Shown piece by piece: positions 8,963 through 17,311 of a DNA stretch of 64,000 nt. A program made the translations under genes and the position numbers. The notes under the pieces were generated by a model. It worked only from the letters and a program-made list of their open reading frames with translations. It ran no database searches and was not told the origin of the DNA. Each line of letters begins with the position of its first letter. Position 1 is the stretch's first letter. The stretch comes from Palsa-295 sp963785585 (GTDB lineage: Bacteria > Acidobacteriota > Terriglobia > Acidiferrales > UBA7541), in the NCBI GenBank assembly GCA_963785585.1, contig CAWAVW010000004.1, positions 2,232,001-2,296,000 on the forward strand. The letters run 5' to 3'.

Positions 8963-9559
8963 CTATTGCCCGCTCTCGATGCCCAGATTTTCGCGCACCC
9001 ACTCGGTATCTTGTTGCAGGATGTCGTAATCCTTTCGCAGCGGATGCCCTTTCCATTCGTCAGGCAGCAAAATCCGCCGCAAATCCGGATGCCCTTCGAA
9101 CACAATCCCGAAAAGGTCGAAGCACTCGCGCTCCAGCCAATTCGCGGCTTCCCATACCCCGCTCACGCTCGGCAGCGATTCGCCCGGCGCGACGTGCGTC
9201 TTCAATCGAAGCCGTTCATTTTTTGCGAACGAATACAAATTCAGGACTACGTCGAATCGCTTTTCGCGTTTCGGCCAATCCACGGCCGTCAGGTCCACTA
9301 ACATCTCAAACGATTCTTCGTCGCGGCAGTAACTCGCAATTTCGCGCAACTGCTCACCGCGCAATAACACAATCGCCTGCTTGCGATCGAGCGTCGCGCC
9401 CACAATCGCGCGGCCGAAGCGCTCACACATCCGGCGTGTCAGTTCATTTTCAAGAGGAGTGGGGGCGGGCGCAGCTTCTCGCGGAGGCGCGGAGCCGGGA
9501 ACGCGTCGAGGAACGGGCGGCGTGGACGGCGGCTCTTTCTTCGTTGGATCATCCACCAT
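8963..9559 (-). CDS. nuoC: NADH-quinone oxidoreductase subunit C
   Basis: A 198-residue protein. The first 40 residues form a proline-rich linker (KKEPPSTPPVPRRVPG...). The rest is the 30-kDa subunit domain, ending in the family signature WLERECFDLFGIVFEGHPDL and RILLPDEWKGHPLRKDY. It is a structural subunit of the peripheral arm that contacts NuoB, NuoD and NuoI. The ATG at 9559 is 48 bases after the nuoA stop. Those 48 bases are in the same frame as both genes and contain no other ATG, so the start is well constrained. It is not fused to nuoD as in E. coli. Confidence 0.95.
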   Translation of the reverse strand: MVDDPTKKEPPSTPPVPRRVPGSAPPREAAPAPTPLENELTRRMCERFGRAIVGATLDRKQAIVLLRGEQLREIASYCRDEESFEMLVDLTAVDWPKREKRFDVVLNLYSFAKNERLRLKTHVAPGESLPSVSGVWEAANWLERECFDLFGIVFEGHPDLRRILLPDEWKGHPLRKDYDILQQDTEWVRENLGIESGQ

Positions 9560-9607
9560 CGTTTCGACCGACTCGCGCTCCGGCGGTTCGTTCAGTGGCG
9601 TGAACGT

Positions 9608-9967
9608 CTAAACCCAGTCGAGCGCGCCCTTGCGGTACAGCCAAACGTACCCGACCAGCAGGATCCCAAGAAAAATCAGCATAGTCTCCAGGCCGTAGAG
9701 TCCCATCTGGCTGAATCGAATCGCCCACGGAAACAGGAAAATCGTCTCCACATCGAAAATCACAAATAGAATCGCAATGATGTAGAACCGCGTGGAATAG
9801 CGGCCTCGAGCGCCGCCCTCCGGAGGAATTCCGGACTCGTACGGCTCGAGCTTCGCGCCCACGTCCGTCATGTCCGGTCGGATATATTTGAATAGGAGTA
9901 GAGTCACCGCGGGAAAAGCCGCCGCCAGAATAGCGAATATCAAAATCGGAATGTATTGGCTCGGCAT
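9608..9967 (-). CDS. nuoA: NADH-quinone oxidoreductase subunit A
   Basis: A 119-residue, three-helix membrane subunit. It shows the NuoA loop KLEPYESGIPPEGGARGRYSTRFY followed by IAILFVIFDVETIFLFPWA, the canonical helix with conserved acidic residues. It is the first gene of the leftward cluster. The 88-base gap to mog upstream includes an A/T-rich stretch and a TAGCAT element at about 9992-9997 that could be a -10 box, though its -35 match is poor. Normally nuoB follows directly; here nuoC follows instead. Confidence 0.97.
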   Translation of the reverse strand: MPSQYIPILIFAILAAAFPAVTLLLFKYIRPDMTDVGAKLEPYESGIPPEGGARGRYSTRFYIIAILFVIFDVETIFLFPWAIRFSQMGLYGLETMLIFLGILLVGYVWLYRKGALDWV

Positions 9968-10055
9968 TTTCGTTTGGAAACCGCCATGCTAGCACAGCGG
10001 TGCTGAGCGAACCACAACGTTTGGCCGCGCGTTTGAGAGAAAAATTGGAAAAGGC

Positions 10056-10532
10056 TTACTCGTGGCGCGCGCCGTGCAGCACATCCACTGCATGAGGCAA
10101 TAAATCCGCGATGGCATCGAGCGATTCCACCGAACCGCGCGGGCTGCCCGGCAGGTTTACGATGAAGGTTGTCCCTCGAATTCCAGCCGCGGCGCGCGAA
10201 AGTGTGGCACGGGGATTTACCTTCAGCCCCTCTGCGCGCATCTGCTCGCCAAATCCGGGAATCAGCCGCTCGCATACCGCAATCGTCGCTTCGGGCGTGA
10301 CGTCCCGCGCGCTCACGCCGGTTCCTCCGGTCGTCAGGATCAAATCCACGTCGCGCGTATCCGCCGCTTTTCTAAGAAAATTTTCGATCGCGCTGCGGTC
10401 GTCCGGCAGCACAGCCGACGCCGCAATCGTCCACCCAAGCTCTCGGCAGCGCCCGCTCACCGCCGGTCCGGAACGGTCTTCGGATTTGCCGGTCGAAACG
10501 GAATCACTGATGGTGAGAATGGCGACGCGCAT
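10056..10532 (-). CDS. mog: MogA/MoaB-type molybdopterin adenylyltransferase family protein
   Basis: A 158-residue MoCF-fold protein. The N-terminus MRVAILTISDSVSTG, the central LILTTGGTGVSARDVTPEAT, and FIVNLPGSPRGSVESL near the C-terminus are the molybdopterin-binding motifs of MogA/MoaB. The enzyme activates molybdopterin with ATP to give adenylyl-molybdopterin before metal insertion by MoeA. It is the last gene of the purA-moeA-moaC-regulator-mog run, 15 bases after the regulator. Whether it is MogA proper or a MoaB paralogue cannot be decided from the motifs alone. Confidence 0.9.
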   Translation of the reverse strand: MRVAILTISDSVSTGKSEDRSGPAVSGRCRELGWTIAASAVLPDDRSAIENFLRKAADTRDVDLILTTGGTGVSARDVTPEATIAVCERLIPGFGEQMRAEGLKVNPRATLSRAAAGIRGTTFIVNLPGSPRGSVESLDAIADLLPHAVDVLHGARHE

Positions 10533-10547
10533 AGCGGGACTGCGAAA

Positions 10548-11312
10548 CTATCCTTCGGTGACGGCTGCGTCTTCGTCCGCGCCATCGCGCTGCCCTTCGT
10601 CCATCAGGCGCAGCCCTTCCATCAAAAGCCCCGTCGTCGTGCGTGTGATCGTCTCGCGCGTCGGAGCGACGTTGAAGTCAATCTCAAATTCTCCGTCGGG
10701 CCAGCGAACCGCCTGATACACGGCGTCTTCGCCCTCTACATCGCCCATCTTTGCGTCCTTGCATTGCCCGCCCGAAAAGAAAAGCTTTCCCGACTCCTCG
10801 CCGCGCCGTATGGAAAGCTGGCACGACTTCTGCCCCATTTCCAGCGACTGCATCAAATCCATGATGCTCATTTCCTCAAGCCGGCCTTGAATCACGCCCG
10901 GACGCACCTGCCGCTTCTGCAGCTTTTCCAGATGCACGCGATCGACGACCATCTTCGCGCGGCGAACCAGGTCCTTGATGAAAAATGGCTTGGGTACGAA
11001 CTCTTCCACGCCCTCGATGATCGGGCGCAGCTTTTCTTCGATGTCGCTGCGGCTGGCAAGAAAAATAAAGGGAATGGACTTGGTCTGCTGTCGCCCGCGA
11101 AGCTTCTCGTACAACTGCCGACCGTCGAGCCCGGGCATCCGGTAATCGCACACAATCAAATCCGGCGGGTCGTCCACGATTTTCAAGAGCGCGTCGCCAC
11201 CGTCCGCGGCGGCCAGTGCATCGCAATGCGGCATCAGCCCTTTCATCAAAAGGTCGAGGATCAGCGCATTATCATCGACCACCAGAACTTTCACGTCCTT
11301 CAGTTGCGCCAT
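10548..11312 (-). CDS. Response regulator with REC and DUF4388 (PATAN-type) domains
   Basis: A 254-residue protein starting at MAQLKDVKVLVVDD. Residues 5-125 form a receiver domain with the acidic pair (VVDDN), the phospho-acceptor aspartate in LIVCDYRMPGLDG, and a K-P near FVPKPF. After a short helix, residues about 140-240 (VIQGRLEEMSIMDLMQSLEM ... KLFFSGGQCKDA ... VRWPDGEFEIDF) match the DUF4388/PATAN pattern seen in cyanobacterial PatA and many acidobacterial and deltaproteobacterial regulators. There is no DNA-binding domain, so it likely works through protein contacts. The start is 8 bases after the moaC stop. The 35 in-frame residues upstream overlap moaC and were rejected. Confidence 0.85.
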   Translation of the reverse strand: MAQLKDVKVLVVDDNALILDLLMKGLMPHCDALAAADGGDALLKIVDDPPDLIVCDYRMPGLDGRQLYEKLRGRQQTKSIPFIFLASRSDIEEKLRPIIEGVEEFVPKPFFIKDLVRRAKMVVDRVHLEKLQKRQVRPGVIQGRLEEMSIMDLMQSLEMGQKSCQLSIRRGEESGKLFFSGGQCKDAKMGDVEGEDAVYQAVRWPDGEFEIDFNVAPTRETITRTTTGLLMEGLRLMDEGQRDGADEDAAVTEG

Positions 11313-11320
11313 TGCTCGCC

Positions 11321-11812
11321 CTATTTCCCCGGACGCGTGTAAACACCGCTTCGGCCGCCCGACTTCTCCAGCACGTAAACATCCCGAATCGTGATTCCGC
11401 GTTCCGCCGCTTTGCACATGTCGTAAATCGTCAGCGCGGCGATCGAAACCGCCATCAGAGCTTCCATCTCCACGCCGGTCGGGCCGGTGGCCGTGGCTTC
11501 AGAGGTCAACTCAATTCCATTCTGGCATAGCTTCGCGCGCACATCCACGTGCGTCAACGCAATGGGGTGACAAAGAGGAATCATATCCGCCGTGCGCTTC
11601 GCCGCCGTAATTCCGGCGATCCGCGCGACCTCCAGAGGGCTTCCCTTCCGCGACTTCAACTCACGAATCCGCTTCACCGTCGCCGCCCTCATCGCCACAA
11701 AGGCGTGAGCTTTTGCCATTCGCGCACTCGCGGGCTTCTCCGTTACATCCACCATCCGCACACGGCCCGCCGCGTCAAAATGCGATAGCGATTGCTTCTT
11801 TTTTTTCGCCAT
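11321..11812 (-). CDS. moaC: Cyclic pyranopterin monophosphate synthase accessory protein MoaC
   Basis: A 163-residue protein with the MoaC signatures VDVTEKPASARMA, AKRTADMIPLCHPIALTHV and TGVEMEALMAVSIAALTIYDMCK, which contain the active-site lysine, histidine and aspartate residues. MoaC completes formation of cPMP from the MoaA product in molybdopterin synthesis. I used the ATG at 11812 (MAKKKKQ...) rather than the in-frame start seven codons upstream, because the lysine-rich N-terminus then precedes SHFD directly as in the family. It lies 69 bases after moeA. Confidence 0.95.
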   Translation of the reverse strand: MAKKKKQSLSHFDAAGRVRMVDVTEKPASARMAKAHAFVAMRAATVKRIRELKSRKGSPLEVARIAGITAAKRTADMIPLCHPIALTHVDVRAKLCQNGIELTSEATATGPTGVEMEALMAVSIAALTIYDMCKAAERGITIRDVYVLEKSGGRSGVYTRPGK

Positions 11813-11881
11813 AAAAGTGGGAAGTGGTTCCACCGGCGTGCTGGGAGGCGCCGGAATATTCCAAACCTTACCTGTATCTCA

Positions 11882-13114
11882 CTAAAAAGTACCGCGCCGC
11901 AACAACACTCGCGCAAACTCGCCGGCCTCAAACTTCAATTTCGATTCATGCACCGCCAGAAAACAATTCCCTTTCACCACCGCGCCGATATCGCCCGAAC
12001 CCTCCCAGTGAATCGCTTCCACGGTCGGCACACCGTTCGGCCAGCTTACTCGCGCGGGAACGAAGTGCGCGAGCGGCGGTCGTTCATCGAGCGCGTGGCA
12101 GAGCTTCGCTTCGAAAAGCGGCAGCGGTCCCGCCGAATGCCCGGAAAGAATATCGATTGCCGGCACGACGATAATTTCAAACGTGACCATTGTCGATACC
12201 GGATTGCCCGGCAGCCCGAACACCGGCTTGCCCTTGCAATAACCGAACACCGCCGGCCGGCCCGGACGAATCGCGATACCGTCGAAGAAAAACTCCGCGC
12301 CCAATTCCTTCAGCACCTCTTCCACCAGATCGTACCGGCCCACCGACACTCCGCCGGTGATCACCACAATGTCTGCCTCAAGCGCTTCCAGGATTCGCTC
12401 GCGCAGCGCCGCGGCATCGTCCGGCGCATTGCCCATCAGCACCGGATCGCCTCCGGCAAGATATACCTGCGCCGCCAGTGAAATCGTATTCGTGTTTCGG
12501 ATTTGAAAGCGCGTCGCTGGTTGGCCCGCGGCGATTAACTCATCACCCGTCGGCAAAATCGCCACCCGAGGTTCCTTCGCCACCCCTACCGACGAACGCC
12601 CCACTTGCGTCGCCATTGCCAGCTCCGCATATCCCAGGCGCTTCCCGCGGGGGATCACGGTCTCGCCCACGCGCGATTCCTGCCCCTCGAGCACATAGTG
12701 CGAACTCAGCGAAGCCGCGATGTCGAAGCTCACCGTTTCGCCCTCGACCGTCGCGTGCTCGAGCATGATCACCGAATTTCCGCCACGCGGCACAGGGGCT
12801 CCGGTCATGATCCTCACCGCTGTTCCCGGTTCCAACGCGCCGTTGAACGGCACGCCCGCGCGGCTCTCGCCAATTATTCGAAGTTTTACGCCCGGGGCAG
12901 GAGCATCGGCCGCGCGCACCGCATACCCGTCGCGCGTCGATCGATTGAACGGCGGATAATTCCGGTCCGCCAAAATATTTTCGCCCAGCGCTCGTCCCAG
13001 CGCGTTCGCCGGATTCGTGGAAATTTCGACAGTCTCGGTTTCGGGGGGATTCGGGCGCGGCCGCGCCGTCATAATTTCGATCACCTTCGCGCGGGCAGCT
13101 TCGTAGGACAGCAT
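11882..13114 (-). CDS. moeA: Molybdopterin molybdenumtransferase MoeA
   Basis: A 410-residue protein. Domain I/II elements: PPFNRSTRDGYAVRAADAP and RIMTGAPVPRGGNSVIMLEH. The MoCF-like domain III holds RVAILPTGDEL, DIVVITGGVSVGRYD and VFGLPGNPVSTMVTFE. A C-terminal beta domain follows (GSGDIGAVVKGN). MoeA inserts molybdate into adenylyl-molybdopterin. The start was set at the ATG at 13114 (MLSYEAARAKV); upstream in-frame codons lie within purA and are not family-like. It is 4 bases after the purA stop, so it is probably cotranscribed from the purA promoter. Confidence 0.95.
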   Translation of the reverse strand: MLSYEAARAKVIEIMTARPRPNPPETETVEISTNPANALGRALGENILADRNYPPFNRSTRDGYAVRAADAPAPGVKLRIIGESRAGVPFNGALEPGTAVRIMTGAPVPRGGNSVIMLEHATVEGETVSFDIAASLSSHYVLEGQESRVGETVIPRGKRLGYAELAMATQVGRSSVGVAKEPRVAILPTGDELIAAGQPATRFQIRNTNTISLAAQVYLAGGDPVLMGNAPDDAAALRERILEALEADIVVITGGVSVGRYDLVEEVLKELGAEFFFDGIAIRPGRPAVFGYCKGKPVFGLPGNPVSTMVTFEIIVVPAIDILSGHSAGPLPLFEAKLCHALDERPPLAHFVPARVSWPNGVPTVEAIHWEGSGDIGAVVKGNCFLAVHESKLKFEAGEFARVLLRRGTF

Positions 13115-13118
13115 CAGG

Positions 13119-14435
13119 TCAGAGCCAGGCGGCGAGCTTGGTGCCCTTTGGCACGATCGTTGCATCGCGCTCCGGGCCCGTGGACACCATGCCGATTTCA
13201 ACTTCCAGCTTTTCCGAAATGAAACTCAAATAGTTCTTCGCCGCTTCCGGTAAATCCTTTACGTCCTTGATGCCCGGAGTCGCTTTCATCCATCCCGGCA
13301 TCGTCACATACACCGGCTCGAGCTCGGCGAGCGTTTCCACATCCGGGGGCATCTCTGAAATTGATTTTCCTTTGTGCGTATAGCCCACACAAATTTTGAT
13401 TTCCGGCTGCGCGTCAAACACATCGAGCTTGGTCACCACCAGCGTATCGATGCCGCTCAGCATCTTCGCGTACTTCAGCACCACCAGATCGAGCCAGCCG
13501 CAGCGTCTTGGTCGTCCGGTCACCGCGCCAAACTCGTTGCCGCGCTCGCGCACTGCTTGCGCATCCAGGTCCGGCATTTCCGTGGGAAACGGTCCGCTGC
13601 CCACTCGCGTCGTATAGGCCTTCGTAACGCCCACCACACCTACAATTCTCGTCGGCGCCACACCCAGTCCTGTCGCCACTCCGCCCGACGTCGCATTCGA
13701 CGACGTCACGTACGGATACGTGCCGTGGTCGATGTCCAGCATGGTGCCCTGCGCGCCCTCAAACAGCACGCTCTCGCCGTTATCGAGCGCCTTGTTCAAC
13801 AGCACGCACGTGTCCGTCACCAGGCCGCGAATGTGCTCCGCCAGCTCCAAATACTGTTCCAGCAGCCCGCGCCTTTCCAGCGGATGCCCGTAAGCCGCGC
13901 GCGAAATCGCATCCTTCTCCGCGATCACTTTCTCGAGTTTGTCTTTGAAGCGCTCCGGAGACAGCAAATCGCACACGCGAATCCCGCGCCGCGCCATTTT
14001 GTCTTCGTACGCCGGTCCGATCCCGCGCGAAGTCGTCCCAATTTTCGCCGCGCCCCGCGCCGTCTCCGCCGCCTTATCCATTTCGCGATGATAGGGAAAA
14101 ATCAGGTGGGCGCGATCGCTCAAAAATAAGCGCCCGCGATATTCGATTCCAGACTTCGTAAGATTTTCAAGCTCCACAACCAGCGCCGCGGGATCCACCA
14201 CCGTCCCAGCGCCGATCACGGCCTTCTTGTCCGGGCGCAGAATGCCGCTGGGAATCAACTGCAGCACGTACTTATGATTATCGAAGATAACGGTGTGGCC
14301 AGCGTTGTGCCCGCCCGCGTAACGCGCCGTGTAATCAAACGACTGCGCCAGGTAATCGACGACTTTGCCTTTCCCCTCGTCGCCCCACTGCGCGCCCACC
14401 ACAACCACGGCCTTCGTTCGATCTTTCTGTGTCAC
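13119..14435 (-). CDS. purA: Adenylosuccinate synthetase
   Basis: A 438-residue enzyme that condenses IMP and aspartate with GTP to adenylosuccinate. N-terminal signature VVVVGAQWGDEGKGK, then GGHNAGHT, GIGPAYEDKMARRGIR, and a C-terminal GTP-binding KLDVFD...ITVGP-like region. The GTG at 14435 is taken as the start. The frame stays open to 14561, but a sigma70-type promoter lies at 14533-14561, so those upstream codons would not be transcribed. Length equals the family norm (about 430). It heads an operon with molybdopterin genes. Confidence 0.95.
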   Translation of the reverse strand: MTQKDRTKAVVVVGAQWGDEGKGKVVDYLAQSFDYTARYAGGHNAGHTVIFDNHKYVLQLIPSGILRPDKKAVIGAGTVVDPAALVVELENLTKSGIEYRGRLFLSDRAHLIFPYHREMDKAAETARGAAKIGTTSRGIGPAYEDKMARRGIRVCDLLSPERFKDKLEKVIAEKDAISRAAYGHPLERRGLLEQYLELAEHIRGLVTDTCVLLNKALDNGESVLFEGAQGTMLDIDHGTYPYVTSSNATSGGVATGLGVAPTRIVGVVGVTKAYTTRVGSGPFPTEMPDLDAQAVRERGNEFGAVTGRPRRCGWLDLVVLKYAKMLSGIDTLVVTKLDVFDAQPEIKICVGYTHKGKSISEMPPDVETLAELEPVYVTMPGWMKATPGIKDVKDLPEAAKNYLSFISEKLEVEIGMVSTGPERDATIVPKGTKLAAWL

Positions 14436-14532
14436 TTTCGGCGCCCCCGCCAACCCTCTGACCGCACTTTCCCTTGCCCGATTCACTACGGAAGCCTTAC
14501 AGGTGGGTACTTTGCTCGCGCAACAATTTTTA

Positions 14533-14561
14533 ATCCTACCCTCGCACCGATTCCAACGCAA
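14533..14561 (-). promoter_or_regulatory. Predicted sigma70 promoter for purA-moeA-moaC operon
   Basis: On the reverse strand TTGCGT (14556-14561) and TAGGAT (14533-14538) are separated by exactly 17 bases. This predicts transcription starting near 14526, about 90 bases before the purA GTG. It explains why the longer in-frame purA start should not be used. Confidence 0.5.
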
Positions 14562-14582
14562 GGGCCGGACTGTCTCGAAGCT

Positions 14583-15179
14583 TTAGCGGGCCGATTGGGA
14601 AAATGCACAGTCAGCGAGGTGATCGTTCACCAGGCCGGTCGCCTGCATGAACGCGTAGCAAATCGTGGAACCCACAAACCGGAATCCGCGCTTCTTCAAT
14701 TCTTTGCTCATCGCATCGGATTCCGCCGTCCGTGCCGGAAGCTGCTTCATCGTCGGCCAGCGGTTCACTTTCGGCGAGCCGCCCACAAACTGCCAGATAA
14801 ATGTATCGAACGATCCGAATTCTTTCTGCACTTCTAAAAACGCCCGCGCATTCGAAATCGTCGAATCAATCTTCAACCGGTTCCGCACGATCCCCGGATT
14901 CCGGAGCAGCGCCTTTTTTTTGCGCGCTCCGTACCGCGCGATTTTTCTCGCGTCAAACCGGTCAAACGCGGCGCGGTAATTCTCGCGCTTATTCAGAATC
15001 GTCTCCCAGCTCAGGCCCGCTTGCGCGCCCTCTAAAATCAGGAACTCAAACAGCACGGCATCATCATGGACGGGCCGGCCCCATTCCCGATCGTGATATT
15101 CGATCATCAGCGGCTTGGTGGCCCAGTGGCACCGTTTCACCAGCCCCGGCTGAGTCTCCACGTTCGTACGCTCCGTCAC
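14583..15179 (-). CDS. tag: DNA-3-methyladenine glycosylase I
   Basis: A 198-residue base-excision repair enzyme. The N-terminal RCHWATKPLMIEYHDREWG contains the Cys and first His of the structural zinc site. VNDHLADC near the C-terminus supplies the second His and Cys. The central FEFLILEGAQAGLSWETIL and WQFVGGSP are the helix-hairpin-helix and substrate-pocket motifs of Tag. It removes 3-methyladenine from alkylated DNA. It is on the same strand as trxA and purA, but terminator-like and promoter-like sequences on either side suggest it is its own unit. Confidence 0.95.
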   Translation of the reverse strand: MTERTNVETQPGLVKRCHWATKPLMIEYHDREWGRPVHDDAVLFEFLILEGAQAGLSWETILNKRENYRAAFDRFDARKIARYGARKKKALLRNPGIVRNRLKIDSTISNARAFLEVQKEFGSFDTFIWQFVGGSPKVNRWPTMKQLPARTAESDAMSKELKKRGFRFVGSTICYAFMQATGLVNDHLADCAFSQSAR

Positions 15180-15203
15180 TCCGCGACCTTCATTTGCATC
15201 GCC

Positions 15204-15259
15204 GCAAAAAAGAATCCGCCGGTGATGGACGGGCAGCCTGCTGCCCGCTTCACCGGCGG
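15204..15259 (-). terminator. Rho-independent terminator after trxA
   Basis: On the reverse strand a 10-bp outer stem (CCGCCGGTGA at 15250-15259 equivalent, TCACCGGCGG at 15216-15225) encloses a second hairpin with stem CGGGCAGC/GCTGCCCG. A TTCTTTTTT run follows. It sits between the trxA stop and the tag start. Confidence 0.75.
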
Positions 15260-15293
15260 TGAGTGTAGTCCAATCGCAAAGCCAAAATCGCTC

Positions 15294-15629
15294 TTACGCG
15301 ATGTGGCGCTGCAAAACCTTTACGATCGTTTCTTTCGGCTGTGCGCCGACCAGTTGGTCCGCCACTTGGCCGCCCTTAAACACCAGCAGCGTGGGAATTC
15401 CGCGAATGTTGAACTTGCCCGCGGCATTGATGTTCTCATCCACGTTCAACTTCACCACCTTCAGCTTGCCCGCATTCTCGCGCGCAATCTCCTCCACCGT
15501 GGGAGTGAGCATGTGGCACGGACGGCACCAGTCCGCCCAGAAGTCCACCAGGACCGGCTGGGTCTTGCTGGCCTCAATCACGTCCTTCTCGAAATTCGCA
15601 TCCGTTACCGCTTGCAGAGTCTCTGACAT
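15294..15629 (-). CDS. trxA: Thioredoxin
   Basis: A 111-residue thioredoxin-fold protein with the active site WADWCRPCHM (Cys35 and Cys38) and the cis-proline loop IRGIPTLLVF. The redox motif is WCRPC rather than the usual WCGPC, which may shift its potential. The ATG at 15629 is preceded by AAAGGAAAA, a good ribosome site. In-frame codons further upstream overlap glgA and were rejected. It lies between glgA and tag and has its own terminator. Confidence 0.95.
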   Translation of the reverse strand: MSETLQAVTDANFEKDVIEASKTQPVLVDFWADWCRPCHMLTPTVEEIARENAGKLKVVKLNVDENINAAGKFNIRGIPTLLVFKGGQVADQLVGAQPKETIVKVLQRHIA

Positions 15630-15684
15630 GGTTTTCCTTTTGTGCGCCGTGCGCCCCGCATTTCCTGTGACGGAGGGATTGGCA

Positions 15685-17163
15685 CTACCGTTTAGATGTT
15701 GGAGCGACTGTAGGGATTCGCGACCTCTTAGCTGCTTCATACAGCATGACATACGACGCAGCCGAGGCCTTCCAGGAGAAGTCCTTGGCCATGCCGTTCT
15801 TCTGCAACACCTGCCACGATTTCGGCTCGTAGTAGGTCTTCAGAGCCTGCCGGATGGACTCCAGAAGCGCCCATCCTTCATAAGGCTGGAACTTGAATCC
15901 CGTGCCGATCCGCGTCTGGCTGTCAAAGTTCTCGATCGTGTCGTCCAGACCGCCCGTCGCCCGAACCACCGGCACAGTACCATATCGCAGGCTGTAAATC
16001 TGGTTCAGCCCACAAGGCTCGTACCTGGAAGGCATCAGAAAAATATCCGATCCCGCTTCGATTTTGTGCGCCAGGGCGTTGTCGTACCCCAATTTCACGC
16101 CCACGCGGCCCGGATATTTCTCCGCCAGCTCTCGGAATAGTCTCTCATACTCGGGCTGGCCGGTGCCAAGCGCAACCACCGAAATATTTTCGCGCATCAG
16201 CTCGCCCGCGATGTGCGCGATTAAGTCGAATCCCTTTTGATCCACAAACCGCGAAACAATCCCAATCAGCGGACGATCCAGATGTTCCGGCTTGTCCGCC
16301 GCCAGCTTCATCTGCTGCAGCAAATCTTTCTTGCACGCCTTCTTGCCTTCCAGGTTGTGTGCCGAGTACGTTCGCGCAATAAACGTGTCCACCTCCGGAC
16401 TCCACACCGCGTAATCCACGCCGTTGATGATTCCGCTCACCCGGTCGCCCCGCGCGCGAATCACTCCCTCGAGTCCGCATCCATATTCCGGAGTTTGGAT
16501 TTCCTGCGCATAGCGGCGGCTCACCGTCGTTAAATAATCGGCAAAAAGCAGTCCGCCCTTCAGAAAATTCACTTGCCCGTAGAATTCCAGCTTGTCGAAC
16601 GCGAACAAACTTTCCGGCAAACTGAGCGCCGTCATCACGCTTTTCGGAAATACACCCTGATACGCCAAATTGTGAACCGTCAGCACCACCGGCAGCGAAC
16701 GCATGACCGGATCGTCGCCATGCTGCGTCCGCAACAGGACCGGAATTAATCCCGTCTGCCAGTCGTGGCAGTGCACCACGTCCGGCAGCCACACCCGCTT
16801 CATGAATTCGATCGCCACGCGCGAAAATTCGCAGAACCGCTCGGCGTTATCCGGGTAATCGATTCCTTTTTCGCCGTATAGCTGCTCGCGATCGAACAAT
16901 CCCGGATCGTCCACGAAAAAATATCGGACACCGCTCACCGACGGCGCTTCCGCAATCGCTGGAAATCGCAGCTTGTCCCCTAGCGTCACCGTCACGCTCG
17001 AAACCGTCGTCGAGGTGATCCGGTTCCCGCGGTAGCGCGGCAAGAGCACCGTGACCTCATGACCCATCTCGACCAGCGACTTCGGCAGCGCTTCGATCAC
17101 ATCCGCAAGGCCGCCGGTCTTCGAATACGGCAACCCTTCCGAGGCTATAAAGAGGATTTTCAT
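15685..17163 (-). CDS. glgA: Glycogen synthase (ADP-glucose, GT5)
   Basis: A 492-residue GT-B glycosyltransferase. It starts MKILFIASEGLPYSKTGGLADV, containing the KTGGL nucleotide-sugar loop. It carries HCHDWQTGLIPVLL and GVFPKS in the N-terminal domain, SRFVDQKGFDL at the start of the C-terminal domain, and DIFLMPSRYEPCGLNQIY with the catalytic EPCG glutamate. It elongates alpha-1,4-glucan from ADP-glucose. The start at 17163 follows a predicted promoter closely. The frame is open upstream to 17478 only because of composition. Confidence 0.96.
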   Translation of the reverse strand: MKILFIASEGLPYSKTGGLADVIEALPKSLVEMGHEVTVLLPRYRGNRITSTTVSSVTVTLGDKLRFPAIAEAPSVSGVRYFFVDDPGLFDREQLYGEKGIDYPDNAERFCEFSRVAIEFMKRVWLPDVVHCHDWQTGLIPVLLRTQHGDDPVMRSLPVVLTVHNLAYQGVFPKSVMTALSLPESLFAFDKLEFYGQVNFLKGGLLFADYLTTVSRRYAQEIQTPEYGCGLEGVIRARGDRVSGIINGVDYAVWSPEVDTFIARTYSAHNLEGKKACKKDLLQQMKLAADKPEHLDRPLIGIVSRFVDQKGFDLIAHIAGELMRENISVVALGTGQPEYERLFRELAEKYPGRVGVKLGYDNALAHKIEAGSDIFLMPSRYEPCGLNQIYSLRYGTVPVVRATGGLDDTIENFDSQTRIGTGFKFQPYEGWALLESIRQALKTYYEPKSWQVLQKNGMAKDFSWKASAASYVMLYEAAKRSRIPTVAPTSKR

Positions 17164-17164
17164 C

Positions 17165-17211
17165 TTTCTCAACGGTGAGAAAACGGTAGCGGAACCCCAT
17201 CGCCACGTCAA
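17165..17211 (-). promoter_or_regulatory. Predicted glgA promoter with leader hairpin
   Basis: On the reverse strand TTGACG (17206-17211) and TACCGT (17183-17188) are spaced by 17 bases. Between the predicted start point and the glgA ATG lies a perfect 7-bp inverted repeat, TTTCTCA-ACGG-TGAGAAA (17165-17182), which overlaps the likely ribosome binding site (GAGAAAG). Either an operator or a translation-controlling hairpin is possible. Confidence 0.5.
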
Positions 17212-17311
17212 GAGAACCACCGTCGATCCCAGCCCCAGCGAACCGCCGCGGACTCCATCAGCCGCGTTGCCCTGTTCACAACCTCGGGCGGTTGCTACAC
17301 TCGGCATTCCC

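Noticed and set aside
8962..9105. N-terminal extension of nuoD
   Set aside because: In-frame but lies inside nuoC, is Cys/Arg-rich, and the proper start follows the nuoC stop by one base.
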